Source: Neobacillus citreus
GTDB taxonomy: Bacteria; Bacillota; Bacilli; Bacillales; Cytobacillaceae
Length of the DNA: 55,868 nt
Direction of reading: 5' to 3'
NCBI RefSeq assembly: GCF_018343545.2
Contig: NZ_JAGYPE020000035.1
Coordinates: forward strand, 1 to 55,868
The notes beneath the pieces are model-generated. The model did not search any database. It saw nothing but the letters and a program-made list of their open reading frames with translations, and had not been told where the DNA came from. Below are positions 33,006-41,349 of the stretch, piece by piece (the stretch's first letter is position 1; each line of letters begins with the position of its first letter). The position numbers and the translations under genes are program-made.

Positions 33006-33650
33006 GTGGATATTATTACGGCAGCATTACCAATATTATTAAAAGGACTTGAAGTCACACTTTATATATTTGTTATTGCTATTATTCTAGGGTTTTTAAT
33101 TGGTTTATTAATGGCCTTGTTACGTCTTGCTCCTTTTAAAATCTTGAATTGGATTGCGAAGGTATATGTCGATGCAATTCGTGGAACTCCATTTATCGTG
33201 CAGTTATTTTTTATTTATTTTGGAGTAAATTCACTGCATTTGGTTTCCCTAAACAATACGACAGCGGGTATTATTACTGTTGCGATCAATGCTGGGGCAT
33301 ATTTTGCAGAGATAATTAGAGCGGGTATTCAATCAATTGATAAGGGGCAAACAGAGGCAGCTAGGTCGATTGGTTTTACGTCTACACAAACGATGCGTTT
33401 CATTATCCTGCCTCAGGCGTTTAGAAGGATGCTCCCTACTATTACAAACCAATCCATTATTAGTTTAAAGGATACTTCTCTGTTATCGGTTATTGGTATT
33501 GCTGACTTAACACAACAGGGTCAAATACAGGCTGCTGCAACCTTTGAAGCCTTTAAAATTTGGCTGACTGTAGGTGTCATTTATTTTATCATTATTTATC
33601 TATTAACCATACTTGCTAACTTTATAGAAAGGAGGATCGAGATGCGATGA
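33006..33650 (+). CDS. Amino-acid ABC transporter permease
   Basis: 214 residues, five membrane segments, HisM/GlnP type. The signature for ATPase coupling is [20 protein letters not shown] (about 118-137), and the loop [19 protein letters not shown] (about 57-75) is typical of this subfamily. GTG start at 33006 with AAAGGGGATG ahead. Works as a homodimer in the membrane with the binding protein and ATPase on both sides. Its end overlaps the ATPase start by four bases (ATGA). Confidence 0.92.
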   Translation: MDIITAALPILLKGLEVTLYIFVIAIILGFLIGLLMALLRLAPFKILNWIAKVYVDAIRGTPFIVQLFFIYFGVNSLHLVSLNNTTAGIITVAINAGAYFAEIIRAGIQSIDKGQTEAARSIGFTSTQTMRFIILPQAFRRMLPTITNQSIISLKDTSLLSVIGIADLTQQGQIQAAATFEAFKIWLTVGVIYFIIIYLLTILANFIERRIEMR

Positions 33651-34375
33651 GCATTATTACTGTAAAAAACTTAAGAAAATCATTCGGGAACCTAGAGGTA
33701 TTAAAAGATATTAATGCTGAGGTTCAAGAGAAAGAAGTTATCTGTGTAATCGGTCCTTCTGGATCGGGAAAGAGTACATTCCTTCGCTGCTTAAACCGCC
33801 TGGAGGAAATCTCTGGCGGCGAAGTAGTGATTAACGGACATAATATCACTGACCCGAAAATTAATATCAATAAAGTCAGGCAGGAAGTCGGAATGGTCTT
33901 CCAGCAATTTAATCTGTTCCCTCATAAAACTGTTTTAGAAAATATCACGTTAGGGCCGATTAAAATTCTTTCTAAAGATAAAGCGGAAGCTGAAAAAAAG
34001 GCTCTTGAGTTACTTGATAAGGTAGGACTTAAAGAGAAAGCAGGCAGCTATCCGGGAGAACTGTCCGGCGGACAAAAACAGCGGGTTGCCATCGCAAGGG
34101 CACTGGCCATGAATCCAAAAATCATGCTTTTTGACGAACCGACTTCTGCACTTGACCCGGAAATGGTCGGGGATGTATTAGAAGTTATGAAACAGCTTGC
34201 CAAAGAAGGTATGACGATGGTGGTTGTGACGCATGAAATGGGATTTGCCCGAGAAGTTGGAGACCGTGTCATTTTCATGGATGGCGGGTATATTGTCGAA
34301 GAAAATGAACCGAATCAGTTATTCGGCAACCCACAGCATGAGAGAACAAAGGCTTTCTTAAGTAAGGTGCTATAA
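33647..34375 (+). CDS. Amino-acid ABC transporter ATP-binding protein
   Basis: 242 residues. Walker [14 protein letters not shown] (about 36-48), Q-loop [16 protein letters not shown], signature [15 protein letters not shown] (about 138), Walker [16 protein letters not shown], and switch His in [12 protein letters not shown]. Closest in pattern to GlnQ/ArtM/TcyC. Energises the importer encoded by the two genes before it. ATG overlaps the permease stop; AAGGAGGATC lies just ahead. A strong terminator follows. Confidence 0.93.
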   Translation: MSIITVKNLRKSFGNLEVLKDINAEVQEKEVICVIGPSGSGKSTFLRCLNRLEEISGGEVVINGHNITDPKININKVRQEVGMVFQQFNLFPHKTVLENITLGPIKILSKDKAEAEKKALELLDKVGLKEKAGSYPGELSGGQKQRVAIARALAMNPKIMLFDEPTSALDPEMVGDVLEVMKQLAKEGMTMVVVTHEMGFAREVGDRVIFMDGGYIVEENEPNQLFGNPQHERTKAFLSKVL

Positions 34376-34400
34376 ACTAAAATAGCAGGATCATTTTATA

Positions 34401-34446
34401 GAGGGGGAACCTAAAAGTAGAAATACTTTTGAGGTTCCTCTTTTTT
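34401..34446 (+). terminator. Intrinsic terminator of the amino-acid importer operon
   Basis: Long stem (GAGG-GGAACC-TAAAAGTA with TACTTTTGAGGTTCCTC), followed by six T. Confidence 0.9.
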
Positions 34447-34569
34447 AAAATAACCTACTGAAAATAGGCTGTTTTGCTGATAATGAGGATATAGATCATC
34501 TTTTGAAAATTCTCCTTCTAAAATGGAAGGTCAAAAGAATTTTTTCAATAATTTTAAAATTATTTACCA

Positions 34570-34588
34570 GTGTGTGTTAAACCACACA
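34570..34588. promoter_or_regulatory. Palindromic operator upstream of the CysJ-like gene
   Basis: TGTGTGTTAAACCACACA, an imperfect inverted repeat (TGTG and CACA halves). It lies at the -35 position of a possible promoter whose -10 is TATGAT (34594-34599). No known regulator is matched. Confidence 0.35.
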
Positions 34589-34646
34589 TCTGATATGATA
34601 GTGATATGTTATCTTAAATATATATTACTTTTGGAGGTAATGGGAA

Positions 34647-35822
34647 ATGCAACTTATTCTAGAAAATACTAAAAATACCAAAAGTGACAACCAGCCATTT
34701 TCAAGGACTAATCCTTTTCAGGCGAAGGTTCTAAAAAATATTAATTTAAATGGGTCAGGCTCTAGTAAAGAAACAAGGCATATTGAGTTATCATTAAAAG
34801 GTTCAGGCCTATCTTACAATCCTGGTGATGCACTTGGCGTTGTCCCTGCAAATGACCCGGAACTTGTGGCTGCCCTTCTTGAGGAAATGGCCTGGGACGA
34901 AGAAGCGGAAGTAACGGTTGGCAAGCAGGGTGAGACACTGTCACTTAAGGAAGCGCTGACAAGCTACTTTGAACTTACACTGCTATCGAAGAAGATTTTA
35001 CAACAGGCAGCAACATTCACTGAAAACGAAGATCTGCAAAAGCTTATTTTGGTTGAAAATGCTGCTCAGTTAAAGGAATATTGCTATGGGCGAGACCTGC
35101 TCGATATGTTACGTGATTTTGGCCCATGGAAAGCATCTGCACAGGATATCGTTTCTTTATTAAGAAAAATGACACCGCGCCTCTATTCTATTGCAAGCAG
35201 TATTGCTGCTAATCCGGAGGAAGTTCATCTAACTATTGGGGCTGTTCGCTACACATCACATGGGCGTGAGCGAAAAGGGGTTTGCTCTGTTTTATGTGCA
35301 GAACGTGTTCAAGAGGGAGATACCTTGCCGGTCTTTGTTCAGGCAAATAAACACTTCCATTTGCCGGAGTCCGGTGATACAGATATTATTATGGTTGGTC
35401 CGGGGACAGGTATTGCACCATTCCGCTCTTTTATTCAGGAACGTGCCGTTAATAAAGCAGCTGGCCGCACATGGTTATTCTTTGGGGACCAGCATGCAGC
35501 ATCAGATTTCCTATACCAAGCAGAGTTGGAAACCTATCAAAAAGATGGGGTCCTGACAAAGCTTGATACTGCCTTCTCCCGTGATTCAGATCAAAAAGTT
35601 TATGTACAGCATAAAATGCTTGAACATGGCAAAGAATTATTTGATTGGCTGGAAAAAGGCGCTTACTTCTTCGTTTGTGGAGATAAGGAACATATGGCTA
35701 AAGACGTCAATGATGCGCTAATTACTGTGATAGAAAAAGAAGGTGCGTTTGACCGTGAGGCAGCCGAGGCATATCTGAAGGAGCTGCAAAAGCAAGGACG
35801 TTACCTGCGCGATGTTTATTAA
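34647..35822 (+). CDS. CysJ-like NADPH-dependent reductase lacking the flavodoxin domain
   Basis: 391 residues matching the FAD/NADPH half of sulfite reductase flavoprotein: FAD-binding region with TPRLYSIASSIAANPEEVHL (about 173), KGVCSVL, then the NADPH half with MVGPGTGIAPFRSFIQERA (about 250-268), FFGDQHAASDFLY and YFFVCGDKEHMAKDV, and aromatic C-terminal residue Tyr (DVY). Normal CysJ is about 600 residues with an N-terminal FMN flavodoxin; none is encoded in the 270 bases upstream. The ATG has its own good ribosome site (GGAGGTAATGGGAA), so this looks like a genuine short form, not a truncation. No cysI follows. The electron acceptor is unknown; a separate flavodoxin is possible. Confidence 0.85.
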   Translation: MQLILENTKNTKSDNQPFSRTNPFQAKVLKNINLNGSGSSKETRHIELSLKGSGLSYNPGDALGVVPANDPELVAALLEEMAWDEEAEVTVGKQGETLSLKEALTSYFELTLLSKKILQQAATFTENEDLQKLILVENAAQLKEYCYGRDLLDMLRDFGPWKASAQDIVSLLRKMTPRLYSIASSIAANPEEVHLTIGAVRYTSHGRERKGVCSVLCAERVQEGDTLPVFVQANKHFHLPESGDTDIIMVGPGTGIAPFRSFIQERAVNKAAGRTWLFFGDQHAASDFLYQAELETYQKDGVLTKLDTAFSRDSDQKVYVQHKMLEHGKELFDWLEKGAYFFVCGDKEHMAKDVNDALITVIEKEGAFDREAAEAYLKELQKQGRYLRDVY

Positions 35823-35848
35823 AATAAAAAGATGTTAAATACATTTAG

Positions 35849-35888
35849 AAAGGAACCTTTCGTTCGATTGGACGAGGTTCCTTTTTTA
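35849..35888 (+). terminator. Intrinsic terminator after the CysJ-like gene
   Basis: AAGGAACC (35850-35857) with GGTTCCTT (35876-35883), inner CGT with ACG, then six T. Confidence 0.85.
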
Positions 35889-35947
35889 CTTAATGATAAT
35901 AAATTGAGGTAAAATAATGATATGAACAAATGAAGGGATTGTGGAAA

Positions 35948-36352
35948 GTGGCTAATAACGAAGAAGATGTCAAAAAGCAAATGGAAGTCTCTGGTCAAAA
36001 TTATTCCGATGATAAGTTCTGGGATAAATTAAAGAAATTTGCCAAAAAGGCGGGTTCATCCGTTGTATATGCAGTTTTGCTCTTATACTATACACTTCAA
36101 AAGCCGGAAGTACCGGCTAAAGCAAAAACGATCATTATAGGCGCTTTGGGATATTTCATCCTGCCATTAGATTTAATTCCTGATGTTGCGGTTGGTGTCG
36201 GGTACACGGATGACTTAGGAGCGTTAGGAGTCGCGCTATTGCAAGTTGCTATGTACATTGATGAGGACATAAAAAATAAAGCAAAAGAAAAACTTAAAGA
36301 TTGGTTTGGCGAACACGTCGACACATCAGATATTGACAAAAAGCTTGTTTAA
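35948..36352 (+). CDS. DUF1232 (YkvA-type) membrane protein
   Basis: 134 residues. The DUF1232 core is KAKTIIIGALGYFILPLDLI then PDVAVGVGYTDDLGALGVAL (about 60-100), where P, D and the GYxDD segment are the conserved pattern. One or two hydrophobic segments suggest membrane association. Family function unknown. GTG 35948 selected, with AAGGGA nine bases before; an ATG at 35930 has poor signals. It lies 35 bases before the Rossmann-fold gene, so a shared transcript is likely. Confidence 0.8.
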   Translation: MANNEEDVKKQMEVSGQNYSDDKFWDKLKKFAKKAGSSVVYAVLLLYYTLQKPEVPAKAKTIIIGALGYFILPLDLIPDVAVGVGYTDDLGALGVALLQVAMYIDEDIKNKAKEKLKDWFGEHVDTSDIDKKLV

Positions 36353-36387
36353 AGGATTTTTAGCGGGAAATTGGGAGGAATAATAAG

Positions 36388-37041
36388 ATGAATCGAAAAG
36401 CAGTTGTTGCTGGGGCGACCGGCTTGGTAGGAAAGGAGCTCGTAAAGCTTTTATTAAACAATCCGGCATATACAGCTGTTACGCTTATTGTCCGGCGGCC
36501 AACAGAGATTGCCCATCCAAAGCTGCAGGAGAAGATCGTCGATTTCGACCGATTGGAGCAATCCGATGTAGATTTGGCGGGAGCGGATGTGTTTTGCACT
36601 CTTGGAACGACGATTAAAAAAGCAGGCAGTCAAAAGGCTTTCCGCTTGGTAGACTATGAATATCCGCTGGCACTTGGCCGAATGGCAAAAGCCCAGGGGG
36701 CGAAGCAGTTCCTCATTATTACATCAATGGGAGCAAATCCTTCATCCCGGACATTTTACATTCGCGTGAAGGGAGAGGTTGAGAAGGAATTGCGTGAACT
36801 TGGTCTTTCCGCATTACATATTTTCCGGCCATCGCTTTTACTTGGTAACCGGGAGGAGTTTCGATTCGGAGAACGCATTTCGGCAGTCCTTTCTAGTATA
36901 CTGTCACCGCTCTTCTTAGGAAAACTGAAAAAGTACAAGCCTGTACATGCGGAAACAGTAGCAGGTGCAATGCTTCGTATTGCGCAAAAAGGCATTTCAG
37001 GAATCCATGTATACGAATCAAACCAAATTGTACAAGCATAG
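36388..37041 (+). CDS. NAD(P)-binding Rossmann-fold oxidoreductase
   Basis: 217-residue atypical short-chain dehydrogenase of the NmrA/HTATIP2-like type. The N-terminus KAVVAGATGLVGKELVKLLL is the dinucleotide-binding Gly motif; later FCTLGTTIKKAGSQKAFRLV, LIITSMGANPSSRTFYIRVK and FRPSLLLGNREEFRFGERIS follow the family. No substrate is known for such proteins. Start ATG 36388 after TTGGGAGGAATA. Probably cotranscribed with the DUF1232 gene upstream and possibly with the DUF4317 gene downstream. Confidence 0.85.
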   Translation: MNRKAVVAGATGLVGKELVKLLLNNPAYTAVTLIVRRPTEIAHPKLQEKIVDFDRLEQSDVDLAGADVFCTLGTTIKKAGSQKAFRLVDYEYPLALGRMAKAQGAKQFLIITSMGANPSSRTFYIRVKGEVEKELRELGLSALHIFRPSLLLGNREEFRFGERISAVLSSILSPLFLGKLKKYKPVHAETVAGAMLRIAQKGISGIHVYESNQIVQA

Positions 37042-37103
37042 CTAGCTTAGAGGTTTCCGGATATTTTTTTAGACAGTATAATCAGGGATGGGAGATGAGA
37101 CAA

Positions 37104-38261
37104 ATGAATAAAAAAGACATCGCTAATATCCGCAAGGAATTTAAATTGGACAATTATCGAATGAACATTCGTGAAATCTTCAATGTTTACGTTCAAAAAG
37201 AATCAGGAGAGATTTATCACCAAGTCAGCCAGCCATTTCAAATGTTAGAACAGGAAACGCAGGAATTGTTTTTGAGAAACTTTAAAAAAGTTTTGACAGG
37301 CCAACTTGATGCCAAATTGTTTGAGCTGAAGTTCACGCGTGATGTGGAAGACAGCACACAATCATTCCTCTACGAAGGATTGCAGGCGGACTCGGAAGAC
37401 TGGCAAGAATACATGCTGGAAATTGTCACAAAAATGTTTGCGCGTGGGGCTTATGAATTTGATACAGTTGTAACATTTATTCGGGCGGAATACCGAAAAC
37501 AGACGAAGAAGCGGAACCAGGAGTCCGAAGAAGGCGGGGATGATGAGGTTTATTCCAGCGGAATTATCCTTTGCAGCCTCAATAAAACCGATCAACCGAA
37601 AAAGGCATTAATGTTTGATTATATCGAGAAAGAATTCAAATCCTATAACTTTGTGGATCCTATTATTAATTTAGACTCCCCATTATCGGGTTTTCTGTTC
37701 CCTGCTTTTAATGACAATGCAGCAGATGTGAACCATATTCTTTACTGTGCTGGGAAAGCAAATCAACCTGATTTCACATTTATTGAAGAGGTTCTCAATT
37801 GTGAAGACATCATTACGGCTCAGGAAGATAAGGACAGTTTTGATCAGGTCTTAAAAGAAGTAATAGGAGACGAAGTAGATTCCGCCGTTATTTCAAATGT
37901 TTACGAGGAAATCGATAGGGTAGTACAAGAGAATATAGAAAACGAGGAAAGTGAAATTCCTACATTAGACTATCGGGACATCGAACGGATCTTAACAGTC
38001 AGCGGTGTCGAAAATATCGATACGGCCAAAGTGGAACATGCTTTCAAAAGTGTCGTAGCGGACGAAAAACATGAATTCAAAGCGAGCAGTTTAGTTCCAA
38101 AAACTATAAAAATCAGCACTAAGGTTGCTGAGGTAACCATCAACCCGAAAGACTTGAAAAATGTCAAATATATCACCTTCGAAGGAAAACGATGTTTATT
38201 GCTCGAAGTTGATGAAGAGGTGGTCGTGGAAGGATTTCGATTGGAATCGACGACACTATAG
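37104..38261 (+). CDS. DUF4317 family protein
   Basis: 385 residues, soluble, acidic. The start MNKKDIANIRKEFKLDNYRM and the block GIILCSLNKTDQPKKALMFD (about 150) are characteristic of DUF4317, common in Bacilli and Clostridia; its role is unknown. The second half has a Glu-rich helical region (about 255-300) and a C-terminal beta-rich segment (IKISTKVAEVTINPKDLKNV). I chose ATG 37104, nine bases after GGGAG, over the ATG at 37095, which abuts the ribosome site. A strong terminator follows. Confidence 0.82.
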   Translation: MNKKDIANIRKEFKLDNYRMNIREIFNVYVQKESGEIYHQVSQPFQMLEQETQELFLRNFKKVLTGQLDAKLFELKFTRDVEDSTQSFLYEGLQADSEDWQEYMLEIVTKMFARGAYEFDTVVTFIRAEYRKQTKKRNQESEEGGDDEVYSSGIILCSLNKTDQPKKALMFDYIEKEFKSYNFVDPIINLDSPLSGFLFPAFNDNAADVNHILYCAGKANQPDFTFIEEVLNCEDIITAQEDKDSFDQVLKEVIGDEVDSAVISNVYEEIDRVVQENIENEESEIPTLDYRDIERILTVSGVENIDTAKVEHAFKSVVADEKHEFKASSLVPKTIKISTKVAEVTINPKDLKNVKYITFEGKRCLLLEVDEEVVVEGFRLESTTL

Positions 38262-38286
38262 TTGGATTGGAAAGATTATACACAAT

Positions 38287-38322
38287 AAAAAAACTGCTGG
38301 GAGAAGAATCCCAGCAGTTTTT
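38287..38322 (+). terminator. Intrinsic terminator after DUF4317 gene
   Basis: AAAAACTGCTGGGA with its exact complement around a 6-base loop, then T-run. Confidence 0.9.
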
Positions 38323-38356
38323 GAAAATTATGTATATATGTATAGGAGGAAATATC

Positions 38357-39127
38357 ATGAAAAACAAGATAAAAGAAAAGATGCTGAAAGGTGAAAAAAC
38401 TTTGGGCACTTTTCATGTAATGGGAAGTGCTGCTGCTGTTGAGTGTTTAGGATATGCAGGACTTGATTATGTGGTCGTCGATTCAGAACACGGACCATTC
38501 GATGTGGAAAGTGTTCAAACGTACATACGTGCAGCTAAATTGGCCGGTATTACTCCGCTTGTTCGGGTTAAAGACGGACATCGAAACTCTATTCTAAAGA
38601 TGCTGGATGTAGGTGCAATGGGCTTAATCATTCCTAACGTACAATCTGTTAAAGATGTAAAAGACATCATAAAATACGGAAAATATTTTCCAATCGGTGA
38701 ACGCGGCATTGCTCCAACCAGCGGCAGCTCATTCTGGTATACAGACTATGCTTCACAAGGATTGGGCCATTATTTCGAAGTCAGCAACAACGAAACCTTA
38801 ATCATCCCACAATGTGAAACTCTTGGCTGCTTGGAAAGTATTGATGAAATCGTAGGCCTTAATGGTGTAGACGGGATCTTTGTAGGGCCGTTTGATCTGT
38901 CAACTGCCTTGGGTAAGCCAGGACAATTTGGAGCAGCCGAGGTAAAGGAGGCTATTAAAAAAATCCTTGATGCCTGCAAAAAAGCAGGTAAATTTGCCTT
39001 TATCTTTGCTGGAACTGAACCGGATATTCAGAAAGATTTTGAAATGGGATTCGATTCCGTTGCCTATAGTATGGATGCAATCGTCTTAACAGAAGCCTTT
39101 AAGAAAATTATCGCGAACACAAAATAG
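38357..39127 (+). CDS. HpcH/HpaI family aldolase (2-keto-3-deoxy acid aldolase type)
   Basis: 256-residue class II, divalent-metal aldolase of the HpcH/HpaI-GarL group that cleaves 4-hydroxy-2-oxo acids to pyruvate plus an aldehyde. Markers: DYVVVDSEHGPFDVESVQTY (about 36, catalytic His and acidic residues), PLVRVKDGHRN, MLDVGAMGLIIPNVQSVKDV (about 85), Glu in IPQCETLGCLESIDEI (about 155) and GVDGIFVGPFDLSTALG (about 172). ATG 38357 has AGGAGGAAAT ahead; the longer frame upstream crosses the preceding terminator. Natural substrate unknown. Monocistronic. Confidence 0.88.
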   Translation: MKNKIKEKMLKGEKTLGTFHVMGSAAAVECLGYAGLDYVVVDSEHGPFDVESVQTYIRAAKLAGITPLVRVKDGHRNSILKMLDVGAMGLIIPNVQSVKDVKDIIKYGKYFPIGERGIAPTSGSSFWYTDYASQGLGHYFEVSNNETLIIPQCETLGCLESIDEIVGLNGVDGIFVGPFDLSTALGKPGQFGAAEVKEAIKKILDACKKAGKFAFIFAGTEPDIQKDFEMGFDSVAYSMDAIVLTEAFKKIIANTK

Positions 39128-39163
39128 AAATTATAAATCTGGATGAAGATGAAGGCTACAAAT

Positions 39164-39183
39164 GGGCTTATAGCCCTTTTTCT
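39164..39183 (+). terminator. Intrinsic terminator after the aldolase gene
   Basis: GGGCT TAT AGCCC followed by five T; short but GC-rich. Confidence 0.75.
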
Positions 39184-39189
39184 TTTTAT

Positions 39190-39218
39190 TTGACATGAAA
39201 CGGGTTTCATAATTTAGA
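39190..39218 (+). promoter_or_regulatory. Promoter with a 16-bp LacI-like palindrome
   Basis: Perfect TTGACA (39190-39195) directly followed by ATGAAACGGGTTTCAT (39195-39210), an inverted repeat with a central GG. A weak -10 TTTAGA lies at 39213. Operators of the form TGAAACnnGTTTCA are typical for LacI-family repressors. It is about 110 bases upstream of the HAD gene. Confidence 0.4.
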
Positions 39219-39318
39219 CTTATAAATGAATTGAAGCAAACGGTTGTGAATACAAATATTTGGGAATGTTACAAAGAAACGAACTTTTTAATATTATACT
39301 TTGAAAGTGGGACAGAAT

Positions 39319-40095
39319 GTGAAACAAAGCGTGATATTTTTTGATATAGACGGGACGTTGCTTGACTCAAAAAAAGAACTGCCCGCAAGCACTAAGGAGG
39401 CAGTTTTCAAACTAAAGGGACTGGGACATGTCGTTGCAATCGCCACTGGACGTGCTCCTTTTATGTTTGAAGATTTGCGAGAAGAATTGGATATTGAAAC
39501 ATTTGTCAGCTATAACGGACAATATGTTGTGTTAAATGGGGAAGTGCTATATACCAATCCATTGAATACGACTTCGTTGGAAAAACTAACTGAAACGGCG
39601 CTTATAAATAATCATCCCGTTGTCTTCATGGACCATGAGGATATGAAAGCAAATGTGCCGGACCATGCCTACATTAATGAAAGCATTGGAACATTAAAAA
39701 TTAATCGAACTCCTACGCACGACCCGCACTATTACAAAGGGCGAGACTTGTTTCAAACGCTCCTGTTTTGTACGGAAGGTGAAGAAAAGCAATACGAACG
39801 GGATTTCAATGACTTTGATTTTATAAGATGGCATCCTCTCGCTGTTGATGTTCTTCCAAAGGGAGGGTCAAAAGCAAAAGGAATTGAAAGGATCGCTGAA
39901 AAACTAGGAATTCCTCCGGAACGGCAATATGCCTTTGGCGATGCACTGAATGATATGGAAATGCTCACAACCGTAGAGAATAGTGTGGCAATGGGGAATG
40001 CAGAAGAAAAGGTAAAAAAAGCCGCAAAATATGTAACCAAATCCGTTGATGACAATGGAATTTTCCACGGCCTGAAAATGGTCGGGTTACTATAA
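39319..40095 (+). CDS. Cof-type HAD family phosphatase
   Basis: 258 residues. HAD motif I FFDIDGTLLDSKKELP (about 8-23, nucleophile and acid Asp), motif II AIATGRAP, C2-type cap domain, motif III Lys in LPKGGSKAKGIERIAEKLGI, and motif IV YAFGDALNDMEMLTTVEN. Cof-type enzymes dephosphorylate sugar phosphates, flavin or pyridoxal phosphates; the substrate is not predictable. GTG start at 39319 fits a GTGGGACA ribosome site; the TTG at 39301 would add six codons. A strong terminator follows. Confidence 0.88.
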   Translation: MKQSVIFFDIDGTLLDSKKELPASTKEAVFKLKGLGHVVAIATGRAPFMFEDLREELDIETFVSYNGQYVVLNGEVLYTNPLNTTSLEKLTETALINNHPVVFMDHEDMKANVPDHAYINESIGTLKINRTPTHDPHYYKGRDLFQTLLFCTEGEEKQYERDFNDFDFIRWHPLAVDVLPKGGSKAKGIERIAEKLGIPPERQYAFGDALNDMEMLTTVENSVAMGNAEEKVKKAAKYVTKSVDDNGIFHGLKMVGLL

Positions 40096-40116
40096 AGGAA
40101 TGGCAATCTAAAGAAA

Positions 40117-40160
40117 AGAAACAATTTCTAAACTAGCGATTAGAAATTGTTTCTTTTTTT
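40117..40160 (+). terminator. Intrinsic terminator after HAD gene
   Basis: GAAACAATTTCTA (40118-40130) with its complement at 40141-40153, then seven T. Confidence 0.9.
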
Positions 40161-40177
40161 ATTTACCAGGAAAGTAT

Positions 40178-40240
40178 AAATTCAACTACGCCTCATGAAC
40201 CGTCCTAACGGACTCGCCAATCGGCGAGTTTTTATTTAAT
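40178..40240 (+). repeat. Dispersed structured element, copy 2
   Basis: Same layout as 18552-18616: AAATTCAACTACGCCTC, eight unrelated bases, TCCTAACGGACTCGCCAATC then GGCGAGTTTT and ATTTAA. The two copies are identical in both conserved boxes and differ in the 8-base spacer, in one base of the tail, and in the flanks. Confidence 0.75.
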
Positions 40241-40250
40241 GTAACCTCCT

Positions 40251-40281
40251 GTTCATCGTCTGTTCACACAGCGATTATAAA
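40251..40281 (+). promoter_or_regulatory. hrtBA promoter with HssR direct repeat
   Basis: GTTCATCGT at 40251 and GTTCACACA at 40262, a direct repeat with 11-bp spacing. It resembles the published HssR box of Staphylococcus aureus (GTTCATATT, two bases, GTTCATATT). A -10-like TATAAA lies at 40276-40281, so the repeat sits in the -35 region, as expected for an activator. Confidence 0.65.
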
Positions 40282-40316
40282 CTAAGGATGTCATTAAGGA
40301 ATTGGGAGGTATGAAC

Positions 40317-41348
40317 ATGAACATTGCATGGAAAGAAATGAAGAAAAATAAAGCACGGTATTTGATACTAGGTTCGATCGTTTTTCTCGTCAGTTTACTC
40401 ACGTTTATTATATCTGGTTTGGCCAATGGATTATCACAAGATAATGCAGCATTAATTAAAAATCTGCCCGATGGAACATTTTATATGACCAAAGATGCAG
40501 ATAAGAACTACAACCTTTCAAGAATAAATCACAGAATCCAAGAAAAAGTTTTAAACAAGCAAAAAAACGCTGCAGCTATTTCTATTCAAATGGGATTTTT
40601 GAATGACAGTGATGGGAAGCAGCGAAGCATTGCCTTTGTTACATCGACTGATTCAAGGCTGTTTAAAAATGTGAAAAAGGGAGAAATCATCCTGGACAAG
40701 TCGATGAAAGAAGATGGTTTTAAAATAGGTGAAACTTTTACAAACAATCAGTATAATGGCAAGTTTGTTGTTAAAGGCTTTGTGGACAACCAAAAATTCA
40801 GCCATGCACCAGTTGCCTTTATTAATATGGAGGACTACAAGGAAATGTACCGGGTTAACGATATGCAATTGATCTTTATACCTGGAGGGGATGGAGCACA
40901 ATTCGCAGGCTTACAAGCTTTTTCTAACAATCAGTTTCTGAGCACGATTTCGAGTTATAAAGCGGAACAGATGTCACTTAATATGATCATCTGGTTTTTG
41001 GTAGTCATTAGCGGCATGTTATTTGCCATCTTTTTCTACATGATGAACGTTCAAAAAATCGGATTGTACGGTATTCTTAAAGCCATTGGTGTCAAAACGA
41101 GTGCGTTGTTTAAAATGATGTGGACTCAAATGATTTTTATAACAGCCATTTCGCTTAGTTTATCTGCTGCTCTAAGCCAAATATTTAATATGGCGGCACC
41201 TAAAGGATTGCCTTTTCATCTAACCCTTGAAACAACCGTACAATTGTCCATCATTTTCCTATTGATTGGCTTTATTGGGGCTACACTATCTGGTATACAA
41301 ATAAAAAAAGTCGAGCCATTGCAGGCGATTCAACAAGGAGAGATATAA
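40317..41348 (+). CDS. hrtB: HrtB-type haem-efflux ABC transporter permease
   Basis: 343 residues, FtsX/MacB topology: TM1 (about 14-36, LILGSIVFLVSLLTFIISGL), a large extracellular domain (about 40-220), then three membrane segments. Pattern matches to S. aureus HrtB include FIISGLANGLSQDNA, SSYKAEQMSLNMII and FFYMMNVQKIGLYGILKAIG, ending with the MacB-type KKVEPLQAIQQGEI. HrtAB removes toxic haem from the membrane. First gene of a four-gene unit hrtB-hrtA-hssR-hssS with an HssR-like box in front. Start ATG 40317 chosen six bases after GGGAGGT. Confidence 0.82.
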   Translation: MNIAWKEMKKNKARYLILGSIVFLVSLLTFIISGLANGLSQDNAALIKNLPDGTFYMTKDADKNYNLSRINHRIQEKVLNKQKNAAAISIQMGFLNDSDGKQRSIAFVTSTDSRLFKNVKKGEIILDKSMKEDGFKIGETFTNNQYNGKFVVKGFVDNQKFSHAPVAFINMEDYKEMYRVNDMQLIFIPGGDGAQFAGLQAFSNNQFLSTISSYKAEQMSLNMIIWFLVVISGMLFAIFFYMMNVQKIGLYGILKAIGVKTSALFKMMWTQMIFITAISLSLSAALSQIFNMAAPKGLPFHLTLETTVQLSIIFLLIGFIGATLSGIQIKKVEPLQAIQQGEI

Positions 41349-41349
41349 T

